From Nitrospirota bacterium (GTDB lineage Bacteria > Nitrospirota_A > Leptospirillia > Leptospirillales > Leptospirillaceae), in assembly GCA_021838765.1 (NCBI GenBank), contig JAKCCY010000041.1:1-20417 (forward strand): a stretch of 20,417 nucleotides of DNA, written 5' to 3'. Shown piece by piece: positions 1-7,419 of the stretch. A program made the translations under genes and the position numbers. Below the pieces are notes generated by a model. It ran no database searches. It saw nothing but the letters and a program-made list of their open reading frames with translations, and was not told where the DNA came from. Numbering within the stretch: position 1 is the stretch's first letter; each line of letters begins with the position of its first letter.

Positions 1-98
1 AAAAAGATTAAAAAAAACAATCCCACTGAACAAAGGGGGACTGCTCCCACCACCACACCTGAAAAACGGTCGCTCAAGGGCTTTCCGGAACCATCCTC

Positions 99-118
99 GA
101 GACTCCGGAGAGAGTCTC
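99..118. other. Perfect 7-bp hairpin
   Basis: GAGACTC, a six-base loop CGGAGA, then GAGTCTC form a perfect stem. On the minus strand it overlaps the stop codon of the small ORF 117-308 and is not followed by a T-run, so it is not a standard terminator. IS200/IS605 elements carry subterminal hairpins, and a TnpB-like fragment lies upstream on the same strand, but I cannot show that this is an element end. Confidence 0.4.
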
Positions 119-308
119 AAAATAGTATTCGCTGGCAGTCACATCTTCCACGAAGATCCGCCCATAGGCGCTCATAACCTTTCCGGAGATTCTTTTCCGG
201 AACATGCCCGCAGGAAAGCGTCAACCGCCATTTTTGGCGAAAGACCGAAGAGTCCTGGGTATCGTACCCTTCCTTCGAATGGACGAGTGAAAAATGGATC
301 TTCTCCAT
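117..308 (-). CDS. Hypothetical 63-aa protein with CGH and CDC motifs
   Basis: Starting at the ATG at 308, this frame encodes 63 residues; a TTG at 344 would add 12. The central part reads KWRLTLSCGHV and is followed near the C-terminus by RGRCDCQ. The pattern of a tryptophan, a hydrophobic strand, Cys-Gly-His and a later cysteine pair resembles small zinc-binding proteins of phage and mobile-element origin, though the second cysteine pair is CxC rather than the more usual CxxC. Codon third positions are rich in G and C, as in the neighbouring real genes. Against it: no clear Shine-Dalgarno precedes the ATG, and the opposite strand is also open here. It could be a real small gene, the remnant of one, or chance. 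Function unknown. Confidence 0.3.
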   Translation of the reverse strand: MEKIHFSLVHSKEGYDTQDSSVFRQKWRLTLSCGHVPEKNLRKGYERLWADLRGRCDCQRILF

Positions 309-411
309 GGACGGGAGCGTTCCGATCCTGTCGCACAGAGACAAACTGGCACACTACCAGCCCCCGGGGATTTTTCCGATGCTCCAGAAAATGGCTGCAG
401 GGCCAGCGGTG

Positions 412-501
412 TCATGCCACCCTCTGGTTCAGGAAAATCTCCTGTTTATGAGCCGGATACAGCCGGGAGTTATATGCTTTTCCCATGCCGTGCACAGACA
501 T
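412..501 (-). pseudogene. Fragment resembling the N-terminus of a TnpB/IS605 OrfB protein
   Basis: A 29-residue frame begins with ATG at 501, with an internal ATG at 486, and ends in TGA at 412. From the internal Met the peptide reads MGKAYNSRLYPAHKQ and continues EIFLNQRV. This matches the typical start of IS605-family TnpB proteins, in which Lys-Ala-Tyr, two residues, Arg-Leu-Tyr-Pro and then Gln-Glu and Leu-Asn-Gln form the N-terminal helix-turn-helix segment. The rest of a TnpB (RuvC-like core and zinc ribbon) is absent from all frames downstream, so if the identification holds this is a truncated relic. The match is short and comes from memory of the family rather than an alignment, so confidence is moderate at best. 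Confidence 0.4.
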
Positions 502-579
502 GTCTCACACGAAAAGCAACTCATCCGTTTTTGGAAAAAACCTTCAGAGGAATACTTTGCCTTCAAGAAGGAGCAAGCG

Positions 580-696
580 ATGCCTATCTTACCAGAGAAG
601 GGCCGCCTTACGGAAATACATCGACAGGATATCAAGACTTTACTGCGAGACAAGGGATTTGACGGCGGTATCCCTCCAGCGCAATTCTCGTTTTGA
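580..696 (+). CDS. Hypothetical 38-aa protein
   Basis: This is the only plus-strand frame in the window with a gene-like start. An AAGGAG at about 568-573 lies six bases before the ATG at 580, and the frame encodes 38 residues ending PPAQFSF with TGA at 694-696. The peptide is charged and soluble-looking, with no membrane segment and no motif I recognise. The same frame stays open upstream to 178, so a longer product from an ATG at 307 is possible, but that part runs antisense to the TnpB-like fragment and lacks a ribosome-binding site. A hairpin (699-718) starts three bases after the stop. It may be real, a remnant, or chance. Confidence 0.28.
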   Translation: MPILPEKGRLTEIHRQDIKTLLRDKGFDGGIPPAQFSF

Positions 697-698
697 CA

Positions 699-718
699 GT
701 TTTTCCTCCCTGAAAAAC
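699..718. other. Perfect 7-bp hairpin between the 38-aa ORF and mutS
   Basis: GTTTTTC, loop CTCCCT, then GAAAAAC. It lies 46 bases beyond the mutS stop on the minus strand and just after the stop of the plus-strand 38-aa ORF. Neither strand shows a U-tract after the stem, so termination would be weak. It could help protect the mutS transcript 3' end. Confidence 0.35.
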
Positions 719-763
719 AACGGAAAAGCATTTCGAACAATCAAAACTAAAACCTGTTCCCGA

Positions 764-3295
764 TTACGGTTGCGAGGAACTTCCCCCACGCAACTTCCAG
801 TCGAAAATGGGCATCGCCTGAGGATCTTTCTCCGGCAATTGGGCAAGTCCCTCCGAGATTGCCTTGAATGGCTTCTGTCGGTTCCAGTGGTCAAGAATCC
901 TTGTTGCCCGGTCGATCACAATCTCGGGAACACCTGCCAGCTTTGCAACATCGATACCGTAGGACTTTGAGGAATGTCCGGAGCTGATTCTGTGGGGAAA
1001 AAAGATCTTCCCCCCTTCGATCCGGACAGCAACGGACTGGTTCAGAAAGCGTTCACCCCTCTCGGCCAGCGCATGGAGCTCGTGATAATGTGTCGCAAAA
1101 AGTGTCAAAGAGCGCACCCGGTCATGGATATATTCTGATACGGCCCAGGCAATGGCCATCCCGTCAAAAGTGGCCGTTCCGCGTCCGACCTCATCCAGAA
1201 TCACAAGACTTTTTGCGGTCGCATCCCGCAAAACCCTCGCAACCTCCTTCATCTCAACCATGAAAGTCGAATCACCCTCGAGGATATGGTCATTTGCTCC
1301 AACCCTTGTCAAAATCCGGTCGACGATGGGCAACACCGCATTATCCGCCGGAACGGGAGCACCCATCTGGGCCATGATCTGAATCAGTGCCAATTGCCTC
1401 ATATAGGTTGATTTTCCTGCCATGTTGGGGCCAGTCAGCAATACAAAGGTCCCGGCTTCAAGACGGGTATCATTCGGCATAAAGGCCCCCGCCGCAAGCC
1501 TGGCCTCAACAATCGGATGGCGTCCATTCGTAATGGACATCGCACCATCCGATGAAAATGTTGGCAAGACATATTGTCTTTTCCTCCCGACCCTGGCAAA
1601 GGACAGAAGAGCATCGACCGTTCCGAGAAATTCCGCCATTCGCTGTATCTGGGCTGAACAGGACAAAATCAGCGAGGTCAGGTCATCGAGCAGGGCAAAC
1701 TCCCTCTGTTGAGCCTTGAATCTGGACTCAGTCATCTTCTGCTCAAAGGCCAGCAGCTCCGGCAAGGTATAGCGTTCAACCCCGGTCAGGGTTTGTTTCC
1801 TGAAATAATGGGGCGGCACCTTCGAGACCTGTCCCTTTGTCACCTCGATATAGTAGCCTGCGACCTGATTATAGCGGATCCTCAACGTTTCAATTCCTGT
1901 TGCCTTGCGTTCTCTCTCCTCAATCCTCAACAGATCCTGGTCTGCTTCCCGCTCAAAGTGGCGGTATCCGTCGAGTTCCGGGTCGAAACCATCCCGTATG
2001 ACCGGAGACTCCCCACAGGAAACGGGTGGATCATCGACCAAGGCTCCGGCAAGACGCGAAACCATTTCAGAAAGAGTCTCCAGAGAAGAATCCCGCTTTT
2101 CATCATGCAAAAGCTCTGTCCATTCGGGCATTCTGGCAAGCTCGATGGCGACCTGGATTCCATCCCGTATTCCGCCGAGATCTCTTGGCAATCGTCCTTT
2201 CATCCCGATTCTCCCAAGGATCCGCTCAATATCTCCCGTCGACCCCAGAATCTCTCCAACCCTGTCGGCCCATCGTGGATTCTCATCGAGGCGCCGGACA
2301 ATCCACTGACGCATGAGGATGCTCTCCCTGTCCGAAAGCGGCGCAAGCAACCATCTCCGGAGCATCCTGCTTCCAAGAGCGGATCTTGACTGATCAAGAA
2401 CTTCCAGAAGACTTCCATTCTTTTTGCGGTCCTCCTGATCAGGAACGAGGTCAAGATGCCGGATGGAAGCCCGGTCGATTACAAGCGTTCCCGCTGTTTT
2501 TTCAACCGTAACGCCGGTCAGATGATGAATGACCCCGGCCTTCAGGGAACCGACATAGGCGATCAATGTGACAAGAGCTCGTTCAGATGCAGGAGAAAGA
2601 AGAGGAAACACAAAGGCATCGGGAAGAACATCCGCAAGACCATTCAGCGGCATTTCCGAGGGAAGGATTCGCTGATGTTCTATTCCGGACAGGAGCAAAG
2701 ACAGTTCAGGATCCGCAATCAGTATTTCAACGGGGGATTTCGATGCCATCCAGTCAAGGATCGCATCAATATCTCCCTTGTTCTGCGGCTCAAAAACAGC
2801 AAGATGTCCACTCGAGAGATCCAGGCTCGATATAGCGATCGCTCCGTCTGCCTGAGCAAGGCAGACACCATTTTTGGTCTGCCCGCCTTCAAGGGACGGA
2901 TCTTCGATCAGGGTTGACCTTGTTACAATTCTTACGATTTCCCTTGAAAACATGCCGTCGGATTCTGAATCCGGCTGGGTCTGCTCTGAAATCGCAATAC
3001 GATAGCCGAGAGAGACAAGACGGGGCAGATAAAGCTCAAGAGAACGGGCCGGCACTCCGCACATGGGGAGAGGGTTGGATTTATTCCTGTCTCTGGATGT
3101 CAGCGTAAGGCCGAGAACCCGGGAAACCTCAACAGCCTGGTCTCCAAAGAGTTCATAGAAATCTCCGAGGCGAAAAAAAAGAAGAGCCTCCCCCGCTTTT
3201 TCCCTCAACCCCTGATACTGCCGAAACAACGGAGTGTCCGGATATTCCCATCTCACCGGGGGTGATATATCAGTGTCCATGGTTCCCTTCATCAT
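764..3295 (-). CDS. mutS: DNA mismatch repair protein MutS
   Basis: MutS binds mismatches and small loops behind the replication fork and, with MutL, starts strand-specific excision. The 843-aa length is typical. In order: the mismatch-reading loop GDFYELF (44-50, with the Phe-x-Glu pair F46/E48), connector and lever domains, clamp, then the ABC-type ATPase with Walker A GPNMAGKST (622-630), Walker B with D701-E702 in LVILDEVGRGT, the switch TLFATHYHEL (731-740), and the C-terminal SYGIDVAKLAGVP (778-790). The chosen ATG at 3295 follows an AGGGGG nine bases upstream; ATGs at 3292 and 3280 are alternatives. The start overlaps the LapA-like gene by 26 bases, so it is probably translationally coupled as the last gene of this cluster. 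No truncation or missing catalytic residue is seen. Confidence 0.98.
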   Translation of the reverse strand: MMKGTMDTDISPPVRWEYPDTPLFRQYQGLREKAGEALLFFRLGDFYELFGDQAVEVSRVLGLTLTSRDRNKSNPLPMCGVPARSLELYLPRLVSLGYRIAISEQTQPDSESDGMFSREIVRIVTRSTLIEDPSLEGGQTKNGVCLAQADGAIAISSLDLSSGHLAVFEPQNKGDIDAILDWMASKSPVEILIADPELSLLLSGIEHQRILPSEMPLNGLADVLPDAFVFPLLSPASERALVTLIAYVGSLKAGVIHHLTGVTVEKTAGTLVIDRASIRHLDLVPDQEDRKKNGSLLEVLDQSRSALGSRMLRRWLLAPLSDRESILMRQWIVRRLDENPRWADRVGEILGSTGDIERILGRIGMKGRLPRDLGGIRDGIQVAIELARMPEWTELLHDEKRDSSLETLSEMVSRLAGALVDDPPVSCGESPVIRDGFDPELDGYRHFEREADQDLLRIEERERKATGIETLRIRYNQVAGYYIEVTKGQVSKVPPHYFRKQTLTGVERYTLPELLAFEQKMTESRFKAQQREFALLDDLTSLILSCSAQIQRMAEFLGTVDALLSFARVGRKRQYVLPTFSSDGAMSITNGRHPIVEARLAAGAFMPNDTRLEAGTFVLLTGPNMAGKSTYMRQLALIQIMAQMGAPVPADNAVLPIVDRILTRVGANDHILEGDSTFMVEMKEVARVLRDATAKSLVILDEVGRGTATFDGMAIAWAVSEYIHDRVRSLTLFATHYHELHALAERGERFLNQSVAVRIEGGKIFFPHRISSGHSSKSYGIDVAKLAGVPEIVIDRATRILDHWNRQKPFKAISEGLAQLPEKDPQAMPIFDWKLRGGSSSQP

Positions 3296-3551
3296 GATGA
3301 TCTGCCCCCTGGGATGTTTGTCTGGAAAAACTTTTTTTCAGGGAGGTGCCGACTTTGCTAAAGAAGATAAAAAGAAGAGTTGCCAGTATGCCGGACAAGA
3401 AACAGGACACCACCAAAGCACCAACCGATACAGGATCTGATTGCCCCCAAAACGGAATCAGGACAAGGACCGTGTCGTGATCATTTTCCAGAACAAAAAA
3501 AGTCCCGAGAAGTGCCAGGAGCAGAATAAAAATTCCTTTCAAGAATTTCAT
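3270..3551 (-). CDS. LapA-domain (DUF1049-like) small inner-membrane protein
   Basis: This 93-aa protein starts at the ATG at 3551, which forms an ATGA overlap with the stop of the uracil-DNA glycosylase gene; an open extension to 3581 is less likely. It has two predicted membrane spans, about residues 5-21 (FLKGIFILLLALLGTFF) and 43-66, separated by a short loop with ENDHDTV and PFWGQS. The C-terminal tail is charged and histidine-rich (HHDEGNHGH). This two-helix hairpin with a polar tail is the usual LapA/YciS-type architecture; in E. coli the homologue works with LapB in controlling LPS synthesis. A role in envelope assembly is inference from the family. Its 3' end overlaps mutS by 26 bases. 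Confidence 0.75.
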   Translation of the reverse strand: MKFLKGIFILLLALLGTFFVLENDHDTVLVLIPFWGQSDPVSVGALVVSCFLSGILATLLFIFFSKVGTSLKKSFSRQTSQGADHHDEGNHGH

Positions 3552-4333
3552 TTCTGGCTCGGCAGTGGCAGGGAAAGCCACTTCATGACCTGCTGCAAGT
3601 CCTTCCAGACAATTGCTTTTGCCTGCGGGTTCCTGAGCAAATAGGCAGGATGGTATGTCGGCATGATACGGATCCCCGGGAAGGAAGGGATACTGGTCTC
3701 GACCCCCCTGACCGACGATATGGGTGATTCATTCGGAAGCACTTGAAAAATCGCCGTCTGTCCCAACAGAACAATGACTTCAGGAGAAATAATCCTGATT
3801 TGTTCTGTCAGAAAAGGCTTGCATGCATCCCTCTCAACCTTTTCAGGTGTTCTGTTGGCCGGTGGACGACATTTGACGGCATTGGCAATAAAGACCTCCT
3901 TCCGGGACAAACCCATGGCAGCGATCATCTTGTCCAGGAGTTCTCCCGCTCTTCCAACAAACGGCCTTCCTGTCCGGTCTTCCTCTGCCCCCGGCCCCTC
4001 ACCTATAAACAAAAGTCTGGTATTGGCATTCCCTTCACCAAAAACAGGATTCGACCTCAAATCTCCAAGGATACAGGCCCTGCAATCAATAACCTTTTGG
4101 CTTAAAACCGCAAGAGCACCAGACTTGCCTTCCTGATCGCCAACAGGAGAAACGCCTGAACCAGGCATTTTGAGCCCCATGTTTTCAGTCTTATCTTCAG
4201 GAGAAAGACCTTCTTCCTTCAGTGGAGCGTGAGACGGGAGGCGTGCAGCCACAGGAAGGTCTGGATAGAGCCCGGAAAGATATTCCAGATGAACAAGAAG
4301 TCCTTCCATCCCCGATTGCTCAGAGTTGTCCAT
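3548..4333 (-). CDS. Family-4 uracil-DNA glycosylase (iron-sulfur type)
   Basis: It removes uracil arising from cytosine deamination, starting base-excision repair. The 261-aa protein has a poorly conserved N-terminal 70 residues, then a family-4 core: cysteines C84, C87, C155 and C171 in the spacing of the [4Fe-4S] ligands (DCRAC, KCRPPANRTP, ACKPF), motif A GEGPGAEED (111-119) with TGRPFVGRAG after it, and the C-terminal TYHPAYLLR (226-234) with the motif B histidine. The start is set by a perfect AGGAGG (4339-4344) five bases before the ATG. That site lies inside the end of nnrD, which overlaps this gene by 14 bases. The downstream LapA-like gene overlaps by four. Close relatives are often annotated SPO1 DNA polymerase-related, but the motifs favour UDG activity. 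Confidence 0.93.
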   Translation of the reverse strand: MDNSEQSGMEGLLVHLEYLSGLYPDLPVAARLPSHAPLKEEGLSPEDKTENMGLKMPGSGVSPVGDQEGKSGALAVLSQKVIDCRACILGDLRSNPVFGEGNANTRLLFIGEGPGAEEDRTGRPFVGRAGELLDKMIAAMGLSRKEVFIANAVKCRPPANRTPEKVERDACKPFLTEQIRIISPEVIVLLGQTAIFQVLPNESPISSVRGVETSIPSFPGIRIMPTYHPAYLLRNPQAKAIVWKDLQQVMKWLSLPLPSQK

Positions 4334-5933
4334 GAAGTCCTCCTGTTATGGAAGAGCCCAACCTGGAAAGCGATGTCGAAAGGAGGAGATCACCCCACGG
4401 ATCCATGCGATCGATCTGCTCCACAGCAGAAGCCACATCCGAAAGGACAAGACCGATGGAATCTGCAAGCTCCCTGGCCAATATGCCAACGGACCTTGAC
4501 TGTCCAAGCAATTCACCACCCCATCCATGAAGAAATGCGGACAAGACCAAGGCCTCGTAAGGGGACATTCCCTGAGACAGGAAGCCTGCAATGACCCCAG
4601 TCAGAACATCTCCGGAACCGGCTGTCGCCATATTCGGACTCCCCGTCAGATTGACGGACATTCTTCCCTCGGGAGAGGCGATGATTGTCCTGTACCCTTT
4701 AAGAAGAATAATCGCGGACAACTTCCTTGACCATTCCAGCAACAGTTCGGTGGCATGCTCAAGTACAGTAGAGACGGGAAGATTCAGATAACGGGCAAAT
4801 TCCCCCGGATGAGGGGTCAACAGGAGAGGAGCTCCATTTTGACGGACAAGACTCATCGGAGAAGTTCTGTACATGTCAAAAATTCCGGCATCCGCCACGA
4901 CAGGACCGGGAAAGCGGTCAAGGATATATCGTGAAACTTGAAGTTCACGATCCCCCAAAGACAAACCGGGCCCCATTGCAACAACATCAATCTTTTCGAG
5001 AACAGTCGAGATCCTTCCGGGATCAAATGAAGTCAGATACTCGATCATCTGTTCCGGGAAAGATGATACGGAAGGAGCAGAATCCGGATAGAGTATCGTG
5101 AGCAGTCCTGCACCAACCCGCTGGGCACCAAGACCGGAAAGCATCGGTGCGCCCCATTTTCCGGGACTTCCTCCCCAGACGAGCACATGGCCAGCCTGCC
5201 CCTTATGAAGGGATGAGGGTCTTTCCGGGAGATGATGCAAGACATCTCCCGGAAGAAGCACCTGCCGCAATGGGAGGGGAGAGAGAAGGGATGGAAACAG
5301 ACCGATATCCGAAACCACGACATCCCCCGTATATCGGCATCCGGGATCGACCAAAAGTCCCCATTTGGGAAAAGCAAAGGTTACGGTTCTGGATGCATGA
5401 ACAGCTGTCCGGGCCCTCCCCGTTTCTCCGTCAAGACCGCTGGGGATATCGACAGACAATACCATCGCACCAAGTGAGTTCATAAGATTGATGGCTTCCT
5501 GAAGCTCCCGGGCAAGCTCGCCCCTGAAGCCAGTCCCAAGAATCCCGTCAACGACCACACTTGCATGGCGAAGCTTATGGATGGATCCCTGAGGTGAAAA
5601 CCGGAGGATTCCATCCGACCTTCCTCCCTGGGCAACACCGAGCCTTTTGATCGACAAACGCAGGGCACTTGAATGATCTTCATCGGGATATAAAAGAAGC
5701 GCCGTCGTTTTGATGCCCTTGAGCTCCAGATGCCTCAAGGCCACGACCGCATCGGCACCGTTGTTTCCTTTTCCCACCATTGCAACAACGCTCCCGGGGA
5801 ATCGACAAAGAGCCAAAACCCCCCTTGCAACAGAGAGCCCGGCCTTTTCCATCAGAAGGTCTTCCGTTAAAAAACCTTCCCGAATTGTTCTCTTTTCAAT
5901 TCCTGACATTTCTGAAGGAATAACAACCTTCAT
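4320..5933 (-). CDS. nnrD: Bifunctional NAD(P)H-hydrate epimerase / ADP-dependent NAD(P)H-hydrate dehydratase
   Basis: This fused enzyme repairs NAD(P)HX, the damaged hydrated form of NAD(P)H: the N-terminal half interconverts the R and S epimers and the C-terminal half dehydrates the S form using ADP. The epimerase (YjeF_N) half covers about 1-215, with GKGNNGADAVVALRHL (54-69), DGILGTGFRG (129-138) and SVDIPSGLDGETG (160-172). The dehydratase (ribokinase-like) half covers about 235-515, with KGQAGHVLVWGG, AMGPGLS (319-325), TPHPGEF (373-379) and the nucleotide/catalytic signature TAGSGDVLTG (437-446). The 537-aa length fits the fused form. The start is a four-base ATGA overlap with acpS, with GGGAGA six bases upstream. 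It overlaps the glycosylase gene by 14 bases downstream. Confidence 0.95.
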   Translation of the reverse strand: MKVVIPSEMSGIEKRTIREGFLTEDLLMEKAGLSVARGVLALCRFPGSVVAMVGKGNNGADAVVALRHLELKGIKTTALLLYPDEDHSSALRLSIKRLGVAQGGRSDGILRFSPQGSIHKLRHASVVVDGILGTGFRGELARELQEAINLMNSLGAMVLSVDIPSGLDGETGRARTAVHASRTVTFAFPKWGLLVDPGCRYTGDVVVSDIGLFPSLLSPLPLRQVLLPGDVLHHLPERPSSLHKGQAGHVLVWGGSPGKWGAPMLSGLGAQRVGAGLLTILYPDSAPSVSSFPEQMIEYLTSFDPGRISTVLEKIDVVAMGPGLSLGDRELQVSRYILDRFPGPVVADAGIFDMYRTSPMSLVRQNGAPLLLTPHPGEFARYLNLPVSTVLEHATELLLEWSRKLSAIILLKGYRTIIASPEGRMSVNLTGSPNMATAGSGDVLTGVIAGFLSQGMSPYEALVLSAFLHGWGGELLGQSRSVGILARELADSIGLVLSDVASAVEQIDRMDPWGDLLLSTSLSRLGSSITGGLHGQL

Positions 5934-6322
5934 CGGGACTCTCCCAAAAACAGGACAAAAGCCAATGCAAAAGACCGTTCATGCGATATGGAGACCATGA
6001 CCCTCCCTCCCCCCATTTCAAACAACCTTCTGGCAGCTTCACCATAAAGGGAAACCATTGGTGCACCTGATGGCTCCCGGGTTGTTTCGATCTCCCGCCA
6101 ACTCAACCCGGCAGACAGCCCTGTTCCCATCGCCTTGAGCACGGCCTCCTTGACAGCAAAACGTCCAGAAAAATAAATCGGGGACAGAGAAGACTCAGCC
6201 ACCTCCCTTTTAGTGTAAACTCTCTCCAGAAATCGGGAACCATGTTTTGCTATAACACCCCTGATCCTGTCAACGGAAACGAGATCCGTTCCGATGGAAA
6301 CAATGTTTTCCAATAGTCTCAT
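5930..6322 (-). CDS. acpS: Holo-[acyl-carrier-protein] synthase AcpS
   Basis: AcpS transfers 4'-phosphopantetheine from CoA to apo-ACP, activating it for fatty-acid synthesis. The 130-aa product has the family signatures: SIGTDLVSVDRI (9-20) with the magnesium-binding D13, GRFAVKEAVLKAMG (53-66) with the catalytic E59, and SISHERSFA (111-119). The ATG at 6322 gives normal family length. The same frame stays open to 6856, but the extra residues resemble nothing in AcpS and run over pdxJ, so that extension is rejected. A G-rich run lies 8-14 bases before the start and forms one arm of a hairpin at 6334-6355. pdxJ next to acpS is a common bacterial pairing, but here a 376-base structured gap separates them. 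The stop overlaps the nnrD start (ATGA). Confidence 0.95.
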   Translation of the reverse strand: MRLLENIVSIGTDLVSVDRIRGVIAKHGSRFLERVYTKREVAESSLSPIYFSGRFAVKEAVLKAMGTGLSAGLSWREIETTREPSGAPMVSLYGEAARRLFEMGGGRVMVSISHERSFALAFVLFLGESR

Positions 6323-6698
6323 CCTCTGAGTCCCCCCATGAATACATTCATGGGGTTCTGTCCTTAAAGAAGATCTTCCGGACACTCGCCTTTCGGCGAC
6401 AACATCCCATCTCCACAACCGGACTTCCGGAAGGAACGGCTCCGGCAGAAGCCGAAGGGAGCAGAAGGGAGCTTGCCACTTGCTGTTTATCTGACTCTTT
6501 CGACCGCCTCCCAAAGAGCCATTCTTCAGCGCACCAGACGAAGCTCCCCCAATTTGGTCAACATCGACTCTCCCGGACATACCGGGCCAGATACGCACCA
6601 GACAACTTCCGCTTGAGCGGCCCTCCCGCATTCGCAATGAATGAATCAAGGGGCTTGCTCTACGGACTTGGTCAAAACCGATACTCTGCTCGAACAAA
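6323..6698 (-). other. 376-base gap between pdxJ and acpS with six hairpins
   Basis: No protein-like frame is convincing here. Reading the minus strand, six short perfect stems occur in order: CCGCT/AGCGG (6609-6620), CCCGG/CCGGG (6572-6586), CGGCT/AGCCG (6437-6454), TCGCC-GAAA-GGCGA (6386-6399, a GNRA-type tetraloop), TGTCC/GGACA (6359-6384) and CCCCATGAAT/ATTCATGGGG (6334-6355). The last abuts the acpS ribosome-binding region. None has a T-run, so they are not standard terminators. The cluster resembles a structured mRNA leader or spacer. I do not recognise a known riboswitch, SRP RNA, tmRNA or RNase P motif in it. Whether the RNA folds this way is untested. Confidence 0.45.
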
Positions 6699-7418
6699 CT
6701 ATCTCGAGAGCTTTTCCTGTATCTCTGAAATAGCAGATGAAAGCCCGATAAAAACTGAACGGGCAATAATACTGTGACCAATATTGACTTCTGCAAGGTT
6801 AGGGATCGAAAGGAGCGGCAACAGATTTTCCGTATCCAGACCATGCCCCATCGCAAGCCTTATCCCCCTTGAAGCAATATAGAGGGAACATTCGAGAAGA
6901 CGTTCTAGCTCAAGAGCATCCGGTTTTTTCAAGAATGCATTGGCATAGGGACCTGTATGGAGTTCGATTTGCTCAACACCAAGGTCGCATCCTTTTTTGA
7001 CCATTTCAATATCAGGATCAAGAAAAAGAGACAAGGGAATTTTTTTCTCAGAGGTCAACTGGTGGAAGTCACGGATTTTACCCGCCAAATCATGATCCAG
7101 AGACAGTCCTCCCTCCGTTGTCCGCTCAAGTCTTCTTTCCGGAACAAGCGTTATCAGTTGGGGCCGATTAGTGATGGCTATATCCTGCATCTCAGGCGTC
7201 AACGCCATTTCCAGATTGACGGGCAATTTTCCCCAGGACAAAAGATTCCGCAAATCCTGATCGAGAATATGCCTCCTATCCTCTCTCAAGTGACACACAA
7301 TCTGTCCGGCCCCGGAGGTGAAAACAATATCTGCTGCCAAGAGTGGATCAGGATTCCTTCCACCACGTGCATTTCTTAATGTCGCAACATGATCTATATT
7401 GACCCCCAGAACAATCAC
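6699..7418 (-). CDS. pdxJ: Pyridoxine 5'-phosphate synthase PdxJ
   Basis: PdxJ condenses 1-deoxyxylulose 5-phosphate with 3-amino-2-oxopropyl phosphate to pyridoxine 5'-phosphate, the ring-closing step of DXP-dependent vitamin B6 synthesis. The 239-aa TIM-barrel shows VNIDHVATLRNARGG (6-20), HLREDRRHI (43-51, with active-site H43), NLEMA (68-72, with E70), ELHTGPYA (152-159), AMGHGL (189-194, with H191) and VNIGHSII (211-218). The start codon is GTG at 7418, one base after the stop of the peptidase gene; an ATG two bases upstream is in another frame and hits a stop at once. An AGGG lies just before the junction. The tight spacing implies co-translation with the peptidase gene. Length is normal. 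Confidence 0.96.
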   Translation of the reverse strand: MIVLGVNIDHVATLRNARGGRNPDPLLAADIVFTSGAGQIVCHLREDRRHILDQDLRNLLSWGKLPVNLEMALTPEMQDIAITNRPQLITLVPERRLERTTEGGLSLDHDLAGKIRDFHQLTSEKKIPLSLFLDPDIEMVKKGCDLGVEQIELHTGPYANAFLKKPDALELERLLECSLYIASRGIRLAMGHGLDTENLLPLLSIPNLAEVNIGHSIIARSVFIGLSSAISEIQEKLSR

Positions 7419-7419
7419 A

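Larger units (their letters stand above)
1..763. other. Gene-poor region downstream of mutS, possible mobile-element debris
   Basis: This stretch follows the mutS stop and has no gene I can identify with confidence. Open frames exist on both strands and overlap each other, so most cannot be real. The most defensible contents are listed separately: a fragment resembling a TnpB N-terminus (412-501, minus), a small Cys-Gly-His ORF (117-308, minus), a 38-aa ORF with a good ribosome-binding site (580-696, plus), and two short perfect hairpins (99-118 and 699-718). No clear intrinsic terminator for mutS is visible: the 699-718 hairpin has no T-run after it on the minus strand. The mixture of short broken frames next to tightly packed genes suggests an insertion-prone or decaying segment; that is inference. 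Confidence 0.5.

Noticed and set aside
622..630. MutS Walker A GPNMAGKST differing from the E. coli GPNMGGKST
   Set aside because: Ala or Ser at this place is common in bacterial MutS proteins, so it is not a defect. The coordinates given here are residue numbers within MutS.
307..696. 129-aa plus-strand ORF from the ATG at 307
   Set aside because: No ribosome-binding site, no recognised domain, and its first half is antisense to the TnpB-like fragment. Only the internal 38-aa frame from 580 has a supported start.
1152..2917. Several plus-strand open frames of 76-226 codons opposite mutS
   Set aside because: They are antisense to a fully conserved gene and show no recognisable domains or ribosome-binding sites.
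6323..6856. Open extension that would give AcpS 178 extra N-terminal residues
   Set aside because: The extension overlaps pdxJ, has an unnatural Arg/Ser/Leu-rich composition, and makes AcpS far longer than its family; the ATG at 6322 gives the normal start.
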